DNA of 64,000 nt from Membranipora membranacea (Eukaryota > Bryozoa > Gymnolaemata > Cheilostomatida > Membraniporidae), in assembly GCA_914767715.1 (NCBI GenBank), contig OU612067.1:1178001-1242000 (forward strand), in the 5' to 3' direction. A model generated the notes under the pieces. The model ran no database searches. It saw only the letters and a list, made by a program, of their open reading frames with translations, and was not told the DNA's origin. This document shows, one piece after another, positions 58,401-64,000 of the stretch; positions within the stretch are counted from its first letter, which is position 1, and every line of letters starts with the position of its first letter. The position numbers and the translations under genes were made by a program.

Positions 58401-61400
58401 TTCAGTTTGGTTCCTCATCGATTTAAATTATTAAATTATTGAATAATATTTGAGAAGACCAAGACGCCAGCGCCGCGGCCTCAGAATATATAATCAGGGT
58501 TAGATGGAATTTCTCAATGGTGATAATATTATGTGAGAACTGAGCAGTGACACATGCCAATCTCGCCACCAGACGACTCACATATGTGCCAACACCTAGC
58601 AGGCGAGACGACACAATGTGACACAATGTGACACAATGAACTGACAGCGCCCATCATAATCAGTATTCTAATTCTCTCTGTTTGGTGGATGTTGAGTTCT
58701 GTACTTGTCCTCCGGTAACTCAGTGTGGTTTGTAGAATGACAGGGGCACTGATAACCAAGGCGGTATACTGTCAGTACTCAGTGCTCTTTGTGGTGGCGG
58801 ATTGTCATACCAATGATTTGATATCATCGATAAATGCATTGAGCTGTCACCTTATTATATAATGATGAAGTGATCTATAATGAGCTGAGCTGTCAATACT
58901 AAATTATACCTCAAGCATCTTTGAGGTGGCGATTTCAGCCTTAATTGAGGGCAGCCAACTCTGGATAACACAGAATTCCGGTATTTTCGAGCTAAGAGCA
59001 CCTTATCTGAACTGTTATAATATTGAGACCATTAATGTGATACCATGTCAGTGATCCTCTTGTGCGATTATCAAGACATTACGGTCTTTATTTGTCCCAA
59101 GGACATCGATATCAGTTATGAATAAATGGATATAATTGAGCACCAATTTTAGTCATTATGTCTAAATAAAAAATTTTTGGCACTATTATTTTCCTTGTTT
59201 GGCTGTAAATTAGAACCTATAATAAACACATGGCCAGTACGTTCACCTGCCAGCTAGCATCAAGGCATGAGTATCAAATATTTTGTATCAAATCATGCTT
59301 GATCTGCTTCTGTTTACATTTTACTGAGCTGGACTTGATTTTATTATTAGGCACTTTATTGATCTTCTGTTATGTAATAACAATAATGTTATGCTGTGAC
59401 AATAACTTATAAAACCCAAATATGTCATCTAGACATGATTCATAAACACAATGGTCCGAGCAATACCACTTGGGTACAACCATACGTGTATCGCTGCTAC
59501 CCTAAGGTCTCTTTGATCTCAGACAACCCCTGCATAATACCAACTCCATAATCATGACCAGTAACCAAAGTATCGCATCAGAGTTGGCTACCACATGGAC
59601 TGTTTTATTGTTTGTGTGGCTATGTTGTTTGACGACTCCGAGGAGACTGAGGGCGCTGGGTAGGGAGTATTGGCCCATTCTGAGTTTAAGGTGAACAAGT
59701 TATAGGTTAGGGTTGCCTGTCATACACCTCCAGCAGAGAGAGCGGGGCTCTGTTCCTAAGGAGACCTGAGATAATATTTTGCCAAGGAATCCTAATTTCA
59801 GGAATAGATCGATGGAGATCAATTGATGCCGTAATACATGCCCACACACAGTGACAGTGTTAAGGCATCGCTGACACATACTCTATTAAATGCCCCTGAT
59901 GACATTGCCAAGGTCGAGCTAATTAGGTAACAATAGAATATAGTACAACCAGTGATAAATTAATTGGGATGCTAATTATTATAACTATTGTATTATTGTG
60001 ACCCAGTGGTCTAATTAAGCAATTAATCACCAAATTCAATAATATGCTGCCTTTTATCTGTGAGGCGATGTTGTTTTTTGAGTGAAGAGTCAGCTCGTCA
60101 ACATCATGGGTGGTCTTGAAGTCACACCTGTAATGTAATGTCATCAATAATTAGCAGCACCACCTAAAGTGGTAGCTAGCGTTACTGGTGAAATCATATC
60201 AAATTACCTGTGGGCATTGACAATATGACCAGTGATGACCAGTGACAGCGCAATGACTTTATAATGGGATCATCCCTGCTGATTCACTGCAATAATATCC
60301 GTCAAATAAGTCAGTCAAAAATATCTGTCACGCAAAAACGGCAACTTATACACCCCGATGCGTGCACGCTGCACGCAGCAGAAGTTGTGCAGTCTTCATT
60401 TCAATGTTAGGAAATAAAATATTTACCAAATATTAACAAGTATTGCGTCTGTAATCAACTAATAAATTTATTAAGTGTTGTCTGTTGATTGCTTTCTAGT
60501 TTATTTAATATCCAATTTTGATACTCGACAATAAGCTAGCGTTGGAATTCAAATGTCACTTTTCAAAATGTTTGGTTTTTGTGCAAATTAATCTACAGTT
60601 GCTTTGTGTATATGGCAGAGTAAGTGGCCTCCTTTTGTCTTTGTGTATGCCCTCTTAGCCCTCTTTGGTCTAAAGTCAATTATTATGCAGACTTGCCTGT
60701 TGGTCCCGCCTTGTTTGTATCCAGTGTAGCCTGTTATATCTGCATCCTTTCCCATGAGTTTGAGTAAATTCCAGATACCCAACTACAATGGTAACTTCAG
60801 CAGTCAAAAAGCTGTGCAGACAAACACTCAGTGACTTAAAAACAAAAATCACTTACAGTACATGCACTGTAAGTGATTAGCATGTCGGAGTCATATATTG
60901 TGTTATTTTTAACAAAAGTAATTTAACCAACACTAAAACAAAATTCATAATCCCCTGGCCTATCATAACATGTACACCTAACCCAGGTGTTGAGGCTTTA
61001 TAGTGATTGATTAGGTTAAACTGATGGAATTCCCTTTTCAATTTCCCTTTTTATTTTTTACCATAATATTCTTGTGAAACTCATATGATCTATCTCAAAC
61101 TTAGGTCATATATGGCCTTCGGGGATTTGTGTCAGAGCAAACAAATACATTCCTCCCCGCCCCCAACTTTCTATCAATAACCTTATCATGAGCACAGTGA
61201 GCGATCAAGCTCATCGCATTATTTTCACCTCTTTAGCTGCTCTTGTTCCGACATGTTCCGTGTCAGCGTGAGCAGTTATATGAGATACGGAGAAGATTTT
61301 ATGGACCATTTAACAGCTATCATGCTTGATCATTACGAAGAAAAAACATTTTCTTATTAATGAGTCACTCAGACTAGCAGTATTACTCAAATATTGTCAC

Positions 61401-61917
61401 AAAGGATTGTAAAAGTGAGGGGAATGCAACAAAATCTAAAAATCTAAAATACAAATCACACATTTCAACTCTATACAGTAGAAGCTTCACTCCTTGGCTG
61501 AGGAGATCCCTCACACAACACTTATAAGCTATGGCTTTCATTTGAATATTCCACAAAAATCTTATTATTGACCATAATAGCTTTAGTCCCACAGGGGTAA
61601 TTTTCGCAACCGTTTTTTCTCAAGCCTCAGGCTTATCTATTCATGTTTTGAGATGATACTTTAGTTAACTGTACATTGTAGTCCCTAAGGGGTGATAGAC
61701 CTTAAAGCATCATCATTGGTAGTGATGTCACAACTGAAAATCGGTAACTAAATGTGCTTCCGCTGACCCCGCTGCCGTTGGGTACAGTTCTGGGAGGTAA
61801 TAATTGTAATAACATGATTATACTGTTTTGTTTTACCTGTAGTTAAGTTGTGTCACACCCTTTCATGTAAGCAGTAGAATAAAAATGATAAACCTGTTTT
61901 GTATTTTTATGTTTCAG
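55415..61917. other. Gene-poor region before the right-edge gene
   Basis: AATAAA at 55739-55744 probably ends the CUB/EGF transcript. No exon with a recognisable domain follows. A 20-base duplication (GCTAATATGGTTGTCTCC) lies near 56020-56060. CACG|GTAAGT at about 58036 could be the donor of an untranslated first exon for the gene at 62016, but this is a guess. The remaining open frames are short and unrelated to known families. Confidence 0.5.
55739..55744 (+). terminator. Polyadenylation signal AATAAA of the CUB/EGF gene
   Basis: A canonical hexamer 325 bases past the stop at 55414; no closer one was seen. Confidence 0.5.
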
Positions 61918-62015
61918 TGTTCTAAGCAGGAGAGCGGAAGAGAAATCCCCTGATTGATTTATACGGAAGTAGCAGCTTAGTAAGAGGACAACTACAAATA
62001 TAACCAGAGAGGAAA

Positions 62016-62076
62016 ATGCTGTCCAGCTTCCCGTTATTGTTGGGAGCTTTGATCTACTTAGCCTGTCATGTAGAAG
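62016..62076 (+). CDS. Signal-peptide exon of a secreted or membrane protein, partial
   Basis: This exon starts after an acceptor (TTTCAG at 61917), has about 98 bases of untranslated leader, then ATG and a 20-residue hydrophobic sequence (MLSSFPLLLGALIYLACHVE), ending at G|GTAAGC in phase 1. It looks like a cleavable signal peptide with a phase-1 junction, the usual arrangement before extracellular modules. The rest of the gene lies beyond the window or past a long intron, so its function is unknown. Confidence 0.65.
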
Positions 62077-64000
62077 GTAAGCGGCAAGATAAACAAATCT
62101 TTATTCCTGAATACTAATTCATTCTCTCGATCATTATGTACCCGAAGCTCCTCTGTAGTCCACCACTAAGGTACTTTCATACCTATTGATACTGCTCACC
62201 AAGGTCCAGGTGTATTTATTGTCTCAATAGCTCAAGGAGGGGTGAGGTCACACGTTTTATATTATTTTAGTGTGATTGATACTGGTAAGTGCACAAGTGT
62301 TTTGACCGTTGGTTTGTTTTGTGAGTCAAAGACAAGCTCTTATGGTCAGGCTCCAGAGATCATCATGGAAGTTAGGAAAAAGTCCGGTTAAGACCGTCTT
62401 TGTATGAGAAGGTGTGTTGAGTCAAGTTCCTGGTGGCCACCTCTTAATTTCTTACTTTATCAGAGAACTAGAAGTCATGATTCATAGAACTGAGGGAATT
62501 TATTAGGTCACATTCCATACAGTAAAGGCTATCAATTAAAATTCCTCTTGATCTCTTGAGGCATGCTCACATATCACATGTCAATATTACTATATTTGGT
62601 GAGCTGTGGTGATCCATTATTGTATAGTTAGAGGTTAGGTTATTAATCTGAGGTGAAACGTTAATCTCACTCTAGGTGGGCTTCTTAGGTGAGTGCTGGT
62701 GGAGTATATAGCAGCTATATCAGTAAAACTCTTATCTAAACTAAAGGGCTAAGCTCTAATCAAAAGATGGACAGAGGCGGTGTTAGCATAATCCTCATCC
62801 CTTTGTTATGTAATGATGGCTTTTGAAGTCTACTCTGAAGTGTTTGCGCAAATATCATTAATAAGTTTTCTCAAGGGTTTTCCATACCATTAACCAACTT
62901 GTGACACAATATTTCAGACTCCCAGGGGGTTTATTTGCTCTGGCCCGAAATGTATCAAATATCTCATCATTGATTATTGAGAGGGTCTAGGATTTCTGCG
63001 TTGGCTGAAACCCTCAGACTGTCTAACTGATGTGAATGGGAAAGTTTACGCTCCACTGTAAATAAGTGTGAGCTATGCCAACAATTTACATAAACCTAAA
63101 CCCTGTACGCAGATAAGATTGATTTAGGTACTAAGTTTGGACTGGATAGGCTATCAATGCATTATGTAACATTATTGATGTACCATTGATGTGAAAGTGA
63201 TATGCGAGATCTAAAACTAAGATAGGGACTTGAAATGTCAGGTAATCTAATCAATTATTAAGGTGAAATCTGAAATTAAATCTCTCAGTCTGAATTCTAA
63301 ATCATTATATAAGAATCGTCCGATGGGACTGAGCCCTAAGTGAGCATTGCGATATGTCCTCATGGAGCAAGCAACACATGCTATCGAGGATGAGGGCGAC
63401 AATTAGCGGGCAGGGGGGGATGAGCTAGCTCACTGAGATTCCAGGCCCCAGTGTATCATATATATAGTAACATTGCTGCAATGTATTTCACCAGCTGGCT
63501 TGGCGGTGAATAACAGAAATACAAACTGCTGTATATAATTTACATGATCTGCTCTATGATACCGGACAGACACCGGTAGTATGAATGTATCTCCCTATAT
63601 TAGCCTGCCTTGTTTGCGGCACCTGGGAGAGGGAGAGAGCTAACATATCTCTACCTCACATCTAACCACTTCACGATTCACACCACAAGAGTCAAATTAG
63701 CTCAAGAGACCACTTTGTGTCCCATTCATCTTATCACGAATGTTGGTCCCAAACAACTTCACAGCCCCGTTATAATTATGTATTTTCAGGCTCCAAACCT
63801 TCCCCAAATTTACTAAGTTTCACCGCAGCACTCTTATAGCCGAGTGACAGTACAGGGCTGGCTCTTTTGTATTCCAGTTCAAAGATCTTGAACCAACAAG
63901 CTGGAACATGAGATGTTAACCAAAATGTGTAGCAATCATTTGTCAGAGTTACTTTTCGCAATTTTCTTTTTATTGTTAGTTTTGTAATCTCCTGTTAGGG
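62077..64000. other. Right edge: probable first intron of the partial gene
   Basis: Nothing here continues the exon at 62016 convincingly, and I see no domain-bearing open frame on either strand. Confidence 0.4.

Overview
The window is nuclear DNA from an invertebrate animal. Every recognisable gene is split by GT-AG introns of about 100 to 2,200 bases, the sequence is AT-rich, and the products are animal proteins: NSF, an SR splicing factor, a nicotinic acetylcholine receptor alpha subunit, a MET-type receptor tyrosine kinase, non-muscle myosin regulatory light chain, and a CUB/EGF membrane protein. The nicotinic receptor argues for a bilaterian (or cnidarian) rather than a sponge. I cannot name the species. 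I built the gene models by hand from splice signals, and reading phase is continuous through every junction given.

Layout. 249-2359 (-): the first five coding exons of NSF, running off the left edge. 4481-11950 (+): a 17-exon, 12-finger C2H2 protein resembling ZNF335. 12437-17860 (-): an SRSF10-like SR protein in 7 exons, convergent with the zinc-finger gene; one intron is AT-AC (U12 type) and another is filled by a minisatellite of about 60 copies of a 31-bp unit. 19979-25610 (+): a nicotinic receptor alpha subunit with two alternative copies of exon 4. 25.6-31.2 kb: gene-poor, with a tRNA-derived SINE and a minisatellite. 31250-43495 (+): a 22-exon MET/RON-type kinase whose ectodomain starts with laminin-like modules instead of a Sema propeller. 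46910-48779 (+): myosin regulatory light chain. 49652-55414 (+): a single-pass protein with a CUB-like domain and four EGF repeats. 55.4-61.9 kb: gene-poor. 62016-62076 (+): a signal-peptide exon opening a gene that continues past the right edge.

The genes do not form a pathway; this is ordinary animal gene order. The most unusual points are the rebuilt ectodomain of the MET-like receptor, the textbook U12 AT-AC intron in the SRSF10-like gene, the duplicated receptor exon 4, a splice acceptor and signal-peptide core lying inside a 25-bp minisatellite, and a tandemly duplicated in-frame splice acceptor in the zinc-finger gene. The rest of the intergenic DNA carries short tandem repeats, hairpins and possible MITE remnants.
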